Origin: Elymus sibiricus
Taxonomy: Eukaryota > Streptophyta > Magnoliopsida > Poales > Poaceae
Length of the DNA: 64,000 nucleotides
Reading direction: 5' to 3'
Assembly: GCA_039707655.1 (NCBI GenBank)
Contig: CM077665.1
Location: 442,183,531 to 442,247,530, forward strand
In this document: positions 10,250 through 22,330 of the stretch, in pieces
How the letters are laid out: each line of letters begins with the position of its first letter
How positions within the stretch are numbered: the first letter of the stretch is position 1
Program-made: the position numbers and the translations under genes
Notes under the pieces: model-generated
Database searches by the model: none
Seen by the model: only the letters and a program-made list of their open reading frames with translations
What the model was told of the DNA's origin: nothing

Positions 10250-13200
10250 TTACATTGTAATGAATCGAACACCCATGCAGTTCTGGTGTTGTTCATGTTT
10301 AGCCCTTGGAAGAGGTTTAGTCATCGGATCTGCAACATTCAGATCCGTGTGTACTTTGCAAATATTTATGTCGTCCTCCTTGATGTAATCGCAGATGGAA
10401 TTGAAACGTCGCTTTATGTGTCTGGTCCTCTTGTGAAATCTTGGTTCCTTGGCTAGAGCAATGGCACCAGTATTATCACAAAACAGAGTCATTGGGTTAA
10501 GCGCACTAGGCACTACTCCAAGATCTGTCATGAACTCCTTCATCCAGACACCTTCCTTCGCCGCCTCCGAGGCAGCGATGTACTCCGCTTCGCATGTAGA
10601 ATCAGCTACCACGCTTTGCTTGGAACTGCACCAGCTAACCGCACCCCCATTAAGAATAAATACGTATCCGGTTTGCGACTTAGAGTCATCCGGATCAGTG
10701 TCAAAGCTTGCATCGACGTAACCTTTTACGACGAGCTCTTGATCACTTCCATAAACGAGAAACATGTCCTTAGTCCTTTTCAGGTACTTCAGGATATTCT
10801 TGACCGCCGTCCAGTGTTCCATTCCTGGATCACTTTGAAACCTTCCGACCATACTTATGGCAAGGCTGACATCGGGTCTTGTGCACAGCATTGCATGCAT
10901 GATAGAGCCTATGGCTGAAGCATAGGGGATGACACTCATCTTTTTTCTCTATCTTCTGCAGTCACTGGGCATTGAGTCTTACTCAACTTCACACCTTGCA
11001 AAACAGGCAAGAACCCCTTCTTGGACTGATCCATTTTGAACTTCTTCAAAATCTTATCAAGGTATGTGCTTTGTGAAAGTCCTATTAAACGTCTTGATCT
11101 ATCTCTATAGATCTTGATGCCTAATATGAAAGCAGTTACTCCTAGGTCCTTCATTGAAAAACTCTTGTTCAAATATTCCTTCACGCTTTCCAACATTTCT
11201 ATATTGTTTCTAATCAGTAATATGTCATCCACATATAATATTAGAAACGCTATAGATCTCCCACTCACTTTCTTGTAAATACAAGCTTCTCCGTAAACTT
11301 GTATAAACTCGAACGCTTTGATCACCTCATCAAAGCGAAGATTCCAACTCCGAGATGCTTGCACCAGTCCATAAATGGATCACTAGAGTTTGCAAACTTT
11401 GTCAGCATTCTCTGGATCGACAAAACCTTCTGGTTGCATCATATACAACTCTTCCTTAAGGAAACCGTTAAGGAACGCTGTTTTGACATCCATCTGCCAA
11501 ATTTCATAATAGAAAAAGGCAGCTATTGCTAACATGATTCTGACGGACTTAAGCATCGCTACGGGTGAGAAGGTCTCATCGTAGTCAACTCCTTGAACTT
11601 GTGAAAAACCCTTTGCCACAAGTCGAGCTTTATAGACGGTGACATTACCGTCCGCGTCCGTCTTCCTCTTAAAGATCCATTTGTTCTGAATGGCCTTACG
11701 CCCTTCAGGTAATACTTCCAAAGTCCACACTTTGTTTTCATACATGGATCCCATCTCGGATTTCATGGCCTCTAACCACTTCTCGGAATCCGGGCCCATC
11801 ATCGCTTCTCCATAGCTCGTAGGTTCATCGTTATCCAACAACATGACCTCTAAGACAGGGTTGCCGTACCACTCAGGAGCAGTACGCCTCCTTGTCGACC
11901 TACGAGGTTCGATAGCAACTTGATCCGAAGCTTTATGATCATCATCAACTTCCTCTTTAGCTGATGTAGGCTCTACAGAAACATCTTTCTGCGCTGCGCT
12001 ACTCTCAGGTTGAAGTAAAGGTTCAACAACCTCATCAAGTTCTATCTTCCTCCCACTCAATTCTTTCGAGAGAAACTCTTTCTCAAGAAATGTTCCGTTT
12101 TTAGCGACAAACACTTTTCCTTCGGATCTGAGGTAGAAGGTATACCCAACTGTCTCTTTTGGGTATCCTATGAAGACGCATTTCCCCGGTTTGGGTTCCA
12201 GCTTTTCAGGCTGAAGCTTTTTGACATAAGCATCACATCCCCAAACTTTAAGAAACAACAGCTTTGGCTTCTTGCCAAACCAAAGTTCATATGGTGTTGT
12301 CTCAACGGATTTCGATGGCGCCCTATTTAAAGTGAATGCAGTTGTCTCTAATGCATAACCCCAAAACGATAGTGGCAAATCGGCAAGAGACATCATAGAT
12401 CGCACCATATCCAATAAGGTTCGATTACGACGTTCGGACACACCATTACGCTGTGGTGTTCCAGGCGGTGTCAGTTGTGAAACAATTCCACATTGTCTTA
12501 AGAGACTGCCAAACTCATAACTCAGATATTCTCCTCCTCGATCAGATCGTAGGAATTTAATCTTCTTGTTACGATGATTCTCAACTTCACTCTGAAATTG
12601 TTTGAACTTTTCAAACGTTTCAGACTTGTGTTTCATTAAGTAAATATACCCATATCTACTTAAGTCATCAGTGAAGGTGAGAAAGTAACGATAACCACCG
12701 CGCGCCTCAATACTCATCGGACCGCACACATCAGTATGTATGATTTCCAACAAGTCACTTGCCCGTTCCATTGTTCCAGAGAACGGCGTTTTAGTCATCT
12801 TGCCCATGAGGCATGGCTCGCATGTGTTAAGTGATTCAAAATCAAGTGACTCCAAAAGTCCATCAGCATGGAGCTTCCTCATGCGTTTTACGCCAATATG
12901 ACCTAAACGGCAGTGCCACAAGAAAGTGGTATTATCATTATCAATTCTACATCTTTTGGCATCAATGTTATGAACATGTGTATCATTACTATCGAGATTC
13001 AATAAGAATAAACCCCTCACTTCGGGTGCATGACCATAAAAGATATTACTCATATAAATAGAACAACCATTATTCTCTGATTTAAATGAGTAACCGTCTC
13101 GCAATAAACAAGATCCAGATATAATGTTCATGCTTAACGCAGGCACTAAATAACAATTATTCAGGTTCATCACTAATCCCGATGGTAATTGAAGAGCGAG

Positions 13201-14232
13201 CGTGCCGACGGCGATCACATCAACCTTGGAACCATTTCCCACGCGCATCGTCACTTCATCCTTTGCCAGCCTACGTCTATTCCGCAGTTCCTGTTTAGAG
13301 TTGCAAATGTGAGCAACCGCACCGGTATCAAATACCCAGGCACTACAACGAGAGTTGGTAAGGTACACATCAATAACATGTATATCATATATACCTTGTT
13401 TGTTGTTGGCCGCCTTCTTGTCAGCCAAATACTTGGGGCAGTTCCGCTTCCAGTGTCCAGTTCCCTTGCAATGAAAGCACACAGTTTCTGGTTTGGGTCC
13501 AGCCTTGGGTTTCTTCACGGGAGGAGCAACTGCTTTGCCACTCTTCTTGGAGTTACCCTTCTTACCCTTGCCATTTTTCTTGAAACTAGTGGTTTTATTG
13601 ACCATCAACACTTGATGCTCCTTCTGAATTTCAGACTCAGCGACTTTCAGCATCGCAAACAGCTCGGCGACTGACTTGTTCATCCCGTGCATGTTATAGT
13701 TCAACACGAAGCTCTTGTAGCTAGGTGGCAATGATTGAAGAACTCTGTCAGTGATAGCCTCTGGCGGAAGGGGCATCCCTAATTCAGCCAGACGGGTGGA
13801 GTACCCAGACATTCTGAGTATGTGATCACTAACAGACCCGTTCTCCTCCATCTTGCAAGTATAGAACTTATCGGAGGTCTCATACCTCTCGATCCGGGCA
13901 TTCTTCTGAAAGATAAACCTCAACTCCTGGAACATCTCATATGCTCCATGACGTTCAAAACGTCTTTGAAGTCCCGGTTCTAAGCCATACAAAATTGCAC
14001 ATTGAACTATTGAGTAATCATCAGAGCGAGCCTGCCAGGCGTTCACAACATCTAGAGACTCAACTGGAGCGGGTGGATCACCAAGCGGTGCATCAAGGAC
14101 ATAAGCCTTCTGGGAAGCCGTAAGGATAATCCTTAGATTACGGGCCTAGTCCACAAAGTTACTTCCATCATCTTTCAACTTAGCTTTCTCTAGGAACGCA
14201 TTAAAATTCAGGGGTGCTACTGCGCGAGCCAT
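10250..14232 (-). pseudogene. Copia gag-pol polyprotein, degenerate (copy 1)
   Basis: The minus-strand polyprotein runs gag, protease, integrase, reverse transcriptase, RNase H, the Copia order. The gag start is at 14232. Visible motifs: CCHC zinc knuckle CFHCKGTGHWKRNC; protease WVFDTGAVAH; pre-integrase HCRLGH and CEPCLMGK; integrase core aspartates in HTDVCGP and RSDRGGEY with glutamate in NGVSERRN; reverse transcriptase KARLVAKGF, DVKTAFLNG and YVDDILL; RNase H DASFDTDP and EAEYIAASEA. Breaks: a TAG at 14146-14148 (codon 29 of gag), two adjacent stops TAG and TGA at 11380-11385 inside reverse transcriptase, and a one-base slip in an A-run near 10936-10945 before RNase H. The longest intact stretch is 887 codons (11383-14046). 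It cannot make a full polyprotein, and spacer 2 shares the same lesions. Confidence 0.95.
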
Positions 14233-15473
14233 GATCTACAACATAAATATAGCAAAGACAACTTAGACTATTGTTCAAGATAATGAGTTTAGTTAATCAT
14301 ATTACTTAAAAAACTCCCACTCAAATTGACATCCCTCCGGTCATTCGAGTGTCACATGATCCAAATCCACCAACTCAAGTCCGATCATCACGTGAGTTGA
14401 AGTGGTTTCAATGGTGAACATCTTCATGTTGATCATATCTACTATATGACTCATGTTCGACCTTTCGGTCTCTTGTGTTCCGAGGCCATGTCTGTACATG
14501 CTAGGCTCGTCAAGTTTAACCCGAGTGTTCCGCACGTGCAACACTGGCTTGCACCCGTTGTATACGAACGTAGAGTCTATCACACCCGATCATCACGTGG
14601 TGTCTCGAAACGACGAACTTTCGCAACGGTGCACACTCGGGGAGAACACAATTTTATCTTGAAATTTAAGTGAGGGATCACCTTATAATGCTACCGTCGT
14701 CCTAAGCAAAATAAGATGCATAAAAGGATTAACATCACATGCAAATCATAAGTGACATGATATGGCCATGAACTTGTGCTTTTGATCTCCATCTCCAAAG
14801 CACCGGCATGATCTCCATCGTCACCGGCATGACACCATGATCTCCATAATCTTGATCTCCATCAACGTGTCGCCATGAGGTTGTCGCGCCGACTGTTGCT
14901 TCCACGACTATTGCTAACTCATAGCGATAAAGTAAAGCAAAACGGCGAAAATAATTAAAGACAACTCTATGGCTCCTGCCAGTTGCCGTACTCATCGACA
15001 TGCAAGTCGTGATATTCTATACAACACATGATCATCTCATACATCACATATATCTCATCATGTAATTGGCCATATCACATCACAACATACCCTGCAAAAA
15101 CAAGTTAGACGTCCTCTAATTGTTGTTGCAAGTTTTACGTGGCTGCTACGGGTATCTAGCAAGAACAATACTTACCTACGCAAAAACCACAACGGTGATA
15201 CACAAAATGCTTTTCAACCTTCTCAAGGACCGCCTTTGTCAAATCCGATCCGACTAAAGTAGGAGAGACAGACACCCGCCAGCCATCTTTATGCAACGAA
15301 GTTACATGTCAGTTGATGGAACCGGTATCTCGTAAGCGTACGAGTAATGTTGGTTTGAGCCGCTTCATCCCACAATACCGCCGAAACAAGAAAAGACCAA
15401 GGGAGGAAGCAATCTGAATATCAACGCCCACAAACTCCTTTGTGTTCTACTCGAGATCTCATCTACACATAGA

Positions 15474-15489
15474 CCTAGCTCAGATGCCA
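15474..15489 (-). other. Primer-binding site of Copia copy 1
   Basis: Reads TGGCATCTGAGCTAGG on the minus strand, one base inside the 5' LTR. It is a three-mismatch version of the initiator-tRNA-Met primer site TGGTATCAGAGCCAGG. Confidence 0.8.
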
Positions 15490-15947
15490 CTGTTGGGGAA
15501 CGTCGCATGGGAAACAAAAAATTTCCTACGCACACGCAAGATCTATCCATGATGATGAGCATCTACGAGAGGGAGAGTGAATCTACATACCCTTGTAGAT
15601 CGCTAAGCGGAAGCGTTAAGAAACGCGGTTGATGTAGTCGAACGTCTTCGCGATCCAAATCGCAAGTCGTCCCTCGATCCAAACACGATCTAGCGCCGAA
15701 CGGACGGCACCTCCGTGTTCAACACACGTACGGCTTGATGACGCCTTCACCTCCTCGATCCAGCGAGCGATGGTGAAGTAGTGGATGAGTTCCGGCAGCA
15801 CGACGGCGTGGTGATGGTGGTGAGGAACAATCTCTGCAGGGCTTCGCCAAGCACTACGGAGATTGTGACGGGAGGAACTAGAGGGTTAGGGTTGCCGGCA
15901 CACAGCTTGGGAAATCTTGATCTATCCCGTGTGCTAGCCCTGCCCCT

Positions 15948-15956
15948 CTATTTATA
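15948..15956 (-). promoter_or_regulatory. TATA box of the Copia 5' LTR
   Basis: TATAAATAG on the minus strand, placed to drive element transcription toward gag. The 3' LTR has the same box at 8851-8859, which would direct read-out toward the 3' end of SCPL gene 1, antisense to it. Confidence 0.65.
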
Positions 15957-16061
15957 TGTTGAGCCCTGGGGTCTAAACTTGGAGAGAAAGCCTCCACAAG
16001 GTCGGTTTTGCCCGCACAAGGTCGGTTTGGCCCGCACGGAAAGAGTCCCACTCGGATTCCA

Positions 16062-16188
16062 GCAGTACCGCGTACAAGCGGTAGTACCGCTCATGAGCGG
16101 TAGTACCGCTTGAGCGGTAGTACCGCTTCACACAAGCGGTAGTACCGCTTACGCGGTAGTACTGCCTTACCAGCGGTAGTACCGCTTA
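16062..16188. repeat. Expanded palindromic motif array in the 5' LTR
   Basis: At least five copies or near-copies of AGCGGTAGTACCGCT, several back to back with linkers such as CATG and TG. Compared with the 3' LTR, one added block of about 36 bp contains two more units. Confidence 0.85.
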
Positions 16189-17333
16189 AGGCAGCAGCAA
16201 AACTTCCTTTTGCACTTTCCAATAACTCGTGGGCTTTACCCCTTTGGTCCATATAAAGTGTTGCTGCACCCGAACACTTCGGTAAACATCTGGAACCCCT
16301 TCCGGTGAATTCCGGAACCCTTCCGGAGATCAAAACAGTATTATCACATATATCAATCTTTACCTCCGGACTCTTCCGGAGATCCTCGTCATGTCCGGGA
16401 TTTTATCCGGGACTCCGAACAACCTTCGGTCACTAACACAATAACTCAACTATACTAATCGTCACCAAACGTTAAGTGTGTAGACCCTACGGGTTCGAGA
16501 ACTATGTAGACATGACCGAGACACCTCTACGATCAATAACCAATAGCGGGACCTGGATGCCCATATTGGTTCCTACATATTCTACGAAGATCTATATCGG
16601 TCGAACCTCTATGTCAAGGATTCAGTTAATCCCGTATGCTGTTCCCTTTGTTCTTCGGTATGTTACTTGCCCGAGATTCGATCGTCGGTATCTCTATACC
16701 TAGTTCAATCTCGTTATCGGCAAGTCTCTTTACTCGGTCCGTAATACAAGATCTCGTGGCTAACACTTTAGTCACATTGCTTGCAAGGCTCATTGTGATG
16801 TTGTATTACCGAGTGGGCCCTGAGATACCTCTCCGTCACACGGAGTAACAAATCCCAGTCTTGATCCATGCCAACCCAACAGACACCCTCGGAGATACCT
16901 GTAGAGCATCTTTATAGTCACCCAGTAACGTTGCGACGTTTGATACACACAAGGTATTCCTCTGGTGTCAGGGAGTTGCATGATCTCATGGTCATAGGAA
17001 CAGATACTTGACATGCAGAAAACTATAGCAATAAACTGACACGATCATATGCTACGTTTATAGTTTGGGTCTTGTCCATCACATCATTCTCCTAATGATG
17101 TGATCCCGTTATCAAATGACATCTCATGTCCATGGCTAGGAAACCTTCACTATCTTTTGATCAACGAGCTAGTTAACTAGAGGCTTACTAGGGACACAGT
17201 GTTGTCTATGTACCCACACATGTATTTGAGTTTCCAATCAATACAATTATAGCATGGATAATAAACGATTATCATGAACAAGGAAATATAATAATAACCA
17301 ATTTATTATTAGCTCTAGGGCATATTTCCAACA

Positions 17334-17912
17334 CCCGCGGCGTTTCAAACAAATGAGTCATCTCGAAGGTTGGCGGTAGGCGACTCTGATGCCTTCTCGC
17401 GTAAATAATGGAGTTCTCGTTCTGACGAAAACCGAGGTGAATTGCCTCCGTCTGCAAATGCTCAGTGTCACTGAGGATGCGGGCCTACAACTCCGTCATG
17501 GGAGTGTTTTCTGCATTGATGTCATCCTAGACCTTGGACATCTGCTCACGAAGCTTTGTAACCTCCGCGTTGCGCTCAGCCGCATTCTCTATGGTTACCC
17601 GAGTTGCCAATAAGGTGCCAGGGCAGTTGCCAGTTCCATCAGTGCCTGGGCCGGCGCTTTGCTCGAGCCGGCTCCATCAGGAGCCGGTGCGTCGCCCTCG
17701 GCCGCAGTACCAGCAGCCGTGGAATTTTGAATAATCGTGGTCCCGGCCGTGTGGTTATTCCCTGCCATATAGACGGCCGCTCGGCGAGGCGGCTCGAGAA
17801 CCTCTGGGTCGATCTCGTCATCGAAATAGCCCCCAAGCCGGTCTTCTAAAAGCGGAAGAATCGACTCGGTTTCGCCGACCGAGGATTCGCTATCAGAGTA
17901 GAAAAGGGTATC
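17334..17912 (-). pseudogene. Gypsy gag fragment, middle part (spacer 1)
   Basis: The minus-strand frame encodes an acidic gag N-terminal region (segments such as YSDSESSVGETESILP and GGYFDDEIDPEVLEPPR), then an Ala-rich part. It is bounded by the Copia insertion on the left and the solo LTR on the right, with GTATC (17908-17912) as the solo-LTR target duplication. An internal stop separates the two frames. Confidence 0.75.
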
Positions 17913-19759
17913 TGTTGGGGAACGTTGCATGGGAAACAAAAAATTTCCTACGCACACGCAAGATCTATCCATGGTGATGAGCATCTACGAGGGGGAGAGT
18001 GGATCTACATACCCTTGTAGATCGCTAAGCGGGAAGCGTTGAGAAACGCGGTTGATGTAGTCGAACGTCTTCGCGATCCAAATCGCTAGCCGTCCCGCGA
18101 TCCAATCACGATCCGTCCTGCGATCCAATCACGAACCGTCCCGTGATCCAATCACGGTCCTTCCGATCTAGCGCCGAACGGACGGCACCTCCGCGTTCAG
18201 CACACGTACAACTCAATGACGATCTTCGCCTTCTTGATCCAGCAAGAAGGAGCGGAGAGGTAGATGAGTTCTCCGCCAGCAGAACGGCGTGGTGGCGGTG
18301 GTGGTGGAGCTGTCCCGGCAGGGCTTCGCCAAGCACAACCGAGACAATCTAGTGGAGAACAGATCTAGAGGGAGAGAGAGGCAGCCGTGGCTTTTCAGGT
18401 GAGGGCTGCCCTCAAATCCTCTAGTATATATAGGAGGAAGGGAGGGGAGGAGGCAGCCCAAAATCCTCCACCAAGGAGGGTTCGGCCGAACCATAGGGGA
18501 GGAGTCCTCCCCAACTAGGACTCCTCCTCCCACAAGGGAGGTGGAGTCTTGGGAGGACTCCTTCCCACTTGGCCTCCTGCTTTCCTATTTCGCATGGGCC
18601 CCTTAGGGGCTGGCCGGCCAGCCCACCAGGGGCTGGTGCGCCACCCCCTAGGCCCATGTGGCCCTTGGGGTGAGTGGGCCCCTCCCGGTGGACCCCCGGA
18701 ACCCTCCCGGCACTCCCGGTACACTACCGGTGACGCCCGAACTTTTTTCGGTGACCAAAACGGGACTTTCTATATATCAATCTTTACCTCCGGACCATTC
18801 CGGAGCTCCTCGTGACGTCTGGGATCTCATCCGGGACTCCGAACAACTTTCGGTCACCAACATACATAACTCAATACTACCGAAACGTCACCGAACGTTA
18901 AGTGTGCAGACCCTGCGGGTTCGAGAACTATGTAGACATGACCGAGACACCTCTACGGTCAATAACCAATAGCGGGACCTGGATGCCCATATAGGTTCCT
19001 ACATATTCTACGAAGATCTTTATCGGTTGAACCTCTATGTCAAGGATTCAGTTAATCCCGTATGTTGTTCCCTTTGCTTCTTCGGTATGTTACTTGCCCG
19101 AGATTCGATCGTCGGTATCTCTATACCTAGTTCAATCTCATTACCGGCAAGTCTCTTTACTCGTTCCGTAATACAAGATCCTGTGGCTAACTCTTTAGTC
19201 ACTTTGCTTGCAAGGCTCATTGTGATGTTGTATTACCGAGTGGACCCTGAGATATCTCTCCGTCACACGGAGTAACAAATCCCAGTCTTGATCCATGCCA
19301 ACCCAACAGACACCCTCGGAGATAACTGTAGAGCACGTTTATAGTCACCCAGTTACGTTGCGACGTTTGATACACACAAGATACTCCTCCGGTGTCAGTG
19401 AGTTCCATGACCTCATGGTCATAGGAACAGATACTTGACATGTAGAAAACGATAGCAATAAACTGACACAATCATATGCTATGTTTATATTTTGGGTCTT
19501 GTCCATCACATCATTCTCCTAATGATGTGATCCCGTTATGAAATGACATCTCATGTCCATGGCTAGGAAACCTTGACCATCTTTGATCAACGAGCTAGTC
19601 TATTAGAGGCATACTAGGGACACAGTGTTGTCTATGTACCCACACATGTATCTGAGTTTCCAATCAATACAATTATAGCATGGATAATAAACGATTATCA
19701 TGAACAAGGAAATATGATAATAACTAATTTATTATTGCCTCTAGGGCATATTTCCAACA
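17913..19759 (-). mobile_element. Solo LTR of an Angela/BARE1-related Copia element (spacer 1)
   Basis: The 1,847-bp LTR has TGTTGGGG...CCAACA ends and target duplications GTATC (17908-17912 and 19760-19764). There is no internal domain, so it arose by LTR-LTR recombination. It shares ends and long blocks with the Copia LTRs but differs by a GC-rich middle (about 18440-18760) and a TATATATA box near 18425-18432. It represents another subfamily. It is in all three spacers at the same base, so it predates the array amplification. Confidence 0.93.
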
Positions 19760-20037
19760 GTATCATCGCCCGATGCGTAATTTCCTGGCAGATCGACTCC
19801 TTGAGTGAAGCCAATGAAGACATGAGTCCGGCCGGCTTGCGCCTGGCTAGGTTGAGAGCGACGAGCCGGCTCGACGATGTCGGTAAAGATGTTCGGCTCT
19901 GACCCTGAATCGCCAATCTTGTCGATGAAGACGTGGATCTTGCCGAAGGGGATCCGTCACCTGTACTCGATTGAGTCAGCCTCGGAACCCCAGCTAGAGT
20001 CGTCGATGTAGAGCTTGCCACGACGGCTCTTCATCAT
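19760..20037 (-). pseudogene. Gypsy gag N-terminus (spacer 1)
   Basis: gag starts at 20037 on the minus strand with the segment MMKSRRGKLYIDDSSWGS. It is interrupted by an in-frame TGA about 26 codons in, then continues (GDSGSEPNIFTDIVEPAR) to the solo LTR at 19759. The start follows the LTR and primer-binding site by about 90 bases, as expected for an LTR element. The stop and insertions make it non-functional. Confidence 0.8.
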
Positions 20038-20104
20038 CCGGCCGATTGCGTATCCCTTGATCCCTGGGAGAGCTCCCTCCAAGAACTCAACACCACTGTG
20101 CGCA

Positions 20105-20124
20105 GGCCCCACGATGGGCGCCAA
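20105..20124 (-). other. Primer-binding site of the decayed Gypsy element (spacer 1)
   Basis: TTGGCGCCCATCGTGGGGCC on the minus strand, next to the LTR end. TGGCGCC-type primer sites are typical of plant Gypsy elements. Confidence 0.75.
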
Positions 20125-20125
20125 C

Positions 20126-20607
20126 TGTCATGGTTTTGTCATGGCAGATGTCCTCATGAAAGGACTAACTCTATGAGCCATCGCAACTAGGTGGTCGCTT
20201 GAACGGGGTTGATCGGGAACGAAGCGCACGAGTTTACCCAGGTTCGGCACGTCGCGGTGGAGGTAAAGAACTACTTCCTACTTGATTGATATTGATGGTA
20301 GTCTTGATTATAAGGGTGCGGAATCGCTAAACTAGATCTCGAGAGATTGTAACTTAGTCTTTTCGTCCCAGGGGTTCCCCTTTATATAACAGGTTGCACC
20401 CCTAGGGTTACAGGAGAATCCAGGTTATACTTGTAAACTCGTATCCTAATCTAACTCTTATTTCTCTAGTCTCCGGAATTAGGGAACTACCCCCTCCTAG
20501 GCCTTCTCCGCAAGCCGGCCCACAGGGCTCCTCCTTGAGCCGGCTCGTGGGCAAGTCTTGCTATGAGTCGGCCGCCTCTTCCTCGTCGTACTATCTTGAC
20601 TTGGACA
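20126..20607 (-). repeat. Gypsy LTR (spacer 1), boundaries partly inferred
   Basis: One edge is fixed by the primer-binding site. The other is inferred from short inverted ends TGTC...GACA, giving 482 bp, the same length in all three spacers. A minus-strand TATATAAA lies at 20381-20388, which fits an LTR promoter. No partner LTR or target duplication is visible, so the outer edge is tentative. Confidence 0.65.
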
Positions 20608-20973
20608 GGGAGTGGCTCATATGCTATGTTCGAGAGAGAAGCCTCTAGCGAAAACTATGGCCCCCGGGTCTACTTAAGCATATTTACTAAAACCCTAAAA
20701 ATACTTTGCTGCAATTTATTTTCTGTTATTTACTTTTTATATTTATATTTTCTATCTATCATTATTTAATCCTTGCAAATAACAAGTTCAAGGGGCTTGA
20801 CAACCCTCTTGCCCGTGTTGGGTGCAAGTGTTTGATTCTGTGTGTGTAGGTGCTATCGAAGGGGGTTTGCTTGATTCTCCTATTGATTCGATAACCTTGG
20901 TTCTCATTGAGGGAAATATTTATCTCTATTGTACTGCATCTGCTCTCCTCTTCGGGAAAAAAACCGAACGCAG
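20608..20973 (+). mobile_element. Fragment of a second retroelement (spacer 1)
   Basis: AT-rich stretch with landmarks GTTGGGTGCAAGTG and TTGGTTCTCATTGAGGGAAA. From memory it resembles internal non-coding sequence of Triticeae Gypsy elements (Sabrina/WHAM/Fatima type), but I could not verify the family. It has no coding part and both ends are undefined. Confidence 0.45.
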
Positions 20974-21653
20974 TTTACATGTAGCAACTGCACAATTGAC
21001 ACGGTGGTGGAGCCCATGCTTGATGAGCTGCACGTCGGGGAGCGCCGAACTCACGTGTGTGGTGGACTCACGTTGCTCGACGAAAGAGTAGGAGGGGCGG
21101 GGAGGGAGGGAACAATGACAAGGCCGTGGCACACATGGGTCGGATCTGGCATGATACTGTGCTGCAGCAAGTGGATCCCATAGGATCGGCACATGGCAAA
21201 GCGGAGGAGGGATGTCAAGGGAGGTCGCAGTGGTCGACGCTCACGACCACCCGCATGGGAGGGGGTGGAGCTCACCCATGGCGCACCCACCGGCATGAAG
21301 CCACAGATCCGCGCATCCCCAATCCTCCATTTTTCCCCTTCGGTTGTAGCCATGACGATGGTGGACGGCGATGGGTGAATCTTATGCACAGAAGGGGAGC
21401 CCGCAGTCCTGCTGCTTGTCGAGCTACCACATGCACCCCAACCTGACCCCTATCTCTCGGGATCCAACCATGCCTCCATGGCCCTACGCCGGCGACGTCA
21501 GTGGAAGGTGGGAATACCCTTATCAATGTAAGTCACACCGAGACCGATTTTTTGTCCAAAAAATGTTAGGAATGAAATTGAACCGAGTCAAATGTGTTCG
21601 GAATTTTGGGAAGAACCATTGTAGTTAATGACAAGTGGGATGTACATGTAAGT
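20974..21653. other. Unassigned intergenic sequence (spacer 1)
   Basis: GC-rich for about 400 bases, with overlapping open frames on both strands and no frame clearly favoured. I recognise no protein or repeat here. Equivalents: about 44127-44807 and 58312-58991. Confidence 0.4.
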
Positions 21654-21927
21654 CTAGTCACAGTGAGAGTATTATAGGTAGTATTATGCATGCCAACTAG
21701 GCAATTTTGCTAAGGTGTGTCACACAACTAAACCAGGAAAGGGGGGGTTTAGTATCACGATATGATATTGTATCATATTAAATGATGTACTTGTCTGTGT
21801 CATGCATTTAAATAAATGAGATCTTCGATAACAACCTATAAAACAATGCATTGTGAAGATAGCATCATACACTAGTCACGCGCTCACGCCTAAAGATATG
21901 ATATATGATACGTCCCATTGTAACTAG
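21654..21927. mobile_element. 274-bp MITE with CTAGTCACAGTG ends (spacer 1)
   Basis: The left terminus CTAGTCACAGTGAGAGTA is matched by the right terminus, whose reverse complement begins CTAGTTACAATGGGACGTA. The interior is AT-rich. This terminal sequence is common in Triticeae MITEs, but I cannot fix the superfamily. It is conserved in all spacers. Confidence 0.7.
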
Positions 21928-22330
21928 CCAGAAAAATTCATCTTGTCTTTTCAACCAATCTAAGTTTGTGTTTTGCCTTCACGGACTTAGAGCATCTATA
22001 GTCGAGTGCCCCAAACCCGTCTCAAACACCCGGGCGGGTGTACTCATCACTGACCGGTCACAAAAAACCGATCCACCCGGGCGTCTCAATCTGGCCTCAA
22101 ACGCCCGGGCTCTCCGGCGCCCCTCATATTCAGCCCAAATATAGGGTGGATATGGGGCGGCACGGGTGCGGCCGCCACGTCGTACCTGACAGGCCCAGTC
22201 GACCATCGACCCCACGATTGTCCCACATAAAACCCCAATCCGCCCCCTTTTTCGAACTCAAGCTCACTCACTCCCGTCTCTCGCTTCGTCCCCTCCTATC
22301 CCCTCTTCGATTCCGATTCAATCCTGGGAC

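Larger units (their letters stand above)
8394..17333 (-). mobile_element. Angela/BARE1-type Copia LTR retrotransposon, copy 1 (spacer 1)
   Basis: The 8,940-bp element has TG...CA ends and 5-bp target duplications CCCGC (8389-8393 and 17334-17338). It lies on the minus strand: 5' LTR 15491-17333, primer-binding site, leader about 14233-15490 (no gene seen), gag-pol, polypurine tract, 3' LTR 8394-10199. Read on the minus strand, the LTR begins TGTTGGAAATATG and ends TTCCCCAACA, as in Triticeae Angela/BARE1/WIS elements. It sits inside a Gypsy gag. The uninterrupted target in spacer 3 (54673-54677) confirms both borders. gag-pol is broken by three stops and one frameshift, so it is non-autonomous, though both LTR promoters look intact. 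Confidence 0.95.
15491..17333 (-). repeat. 5' LTR of Copia copy 1
   Basis: 1,843 bp with a minus-strand TATAAATAG at 15948-15956. The palindromic AGCGGTAGTACCGCT array (about 16062-16188) is expanded by about 36 bp relative to the 3' LTR. Confidence 0.95.

Noticed and set aside
18213..18815. Proline- and glycine-rich frames in the solo LTR
   Set aside because: Low-complexity GC-rich LTR sequence, overlapping in at least five frames.
20926..21526. Overlapping frames of 60-130 codons in the GC-rich spacer
   Set aside because: Frames on both strands, none with a recognisable motif. A real gene cannot be chosen.
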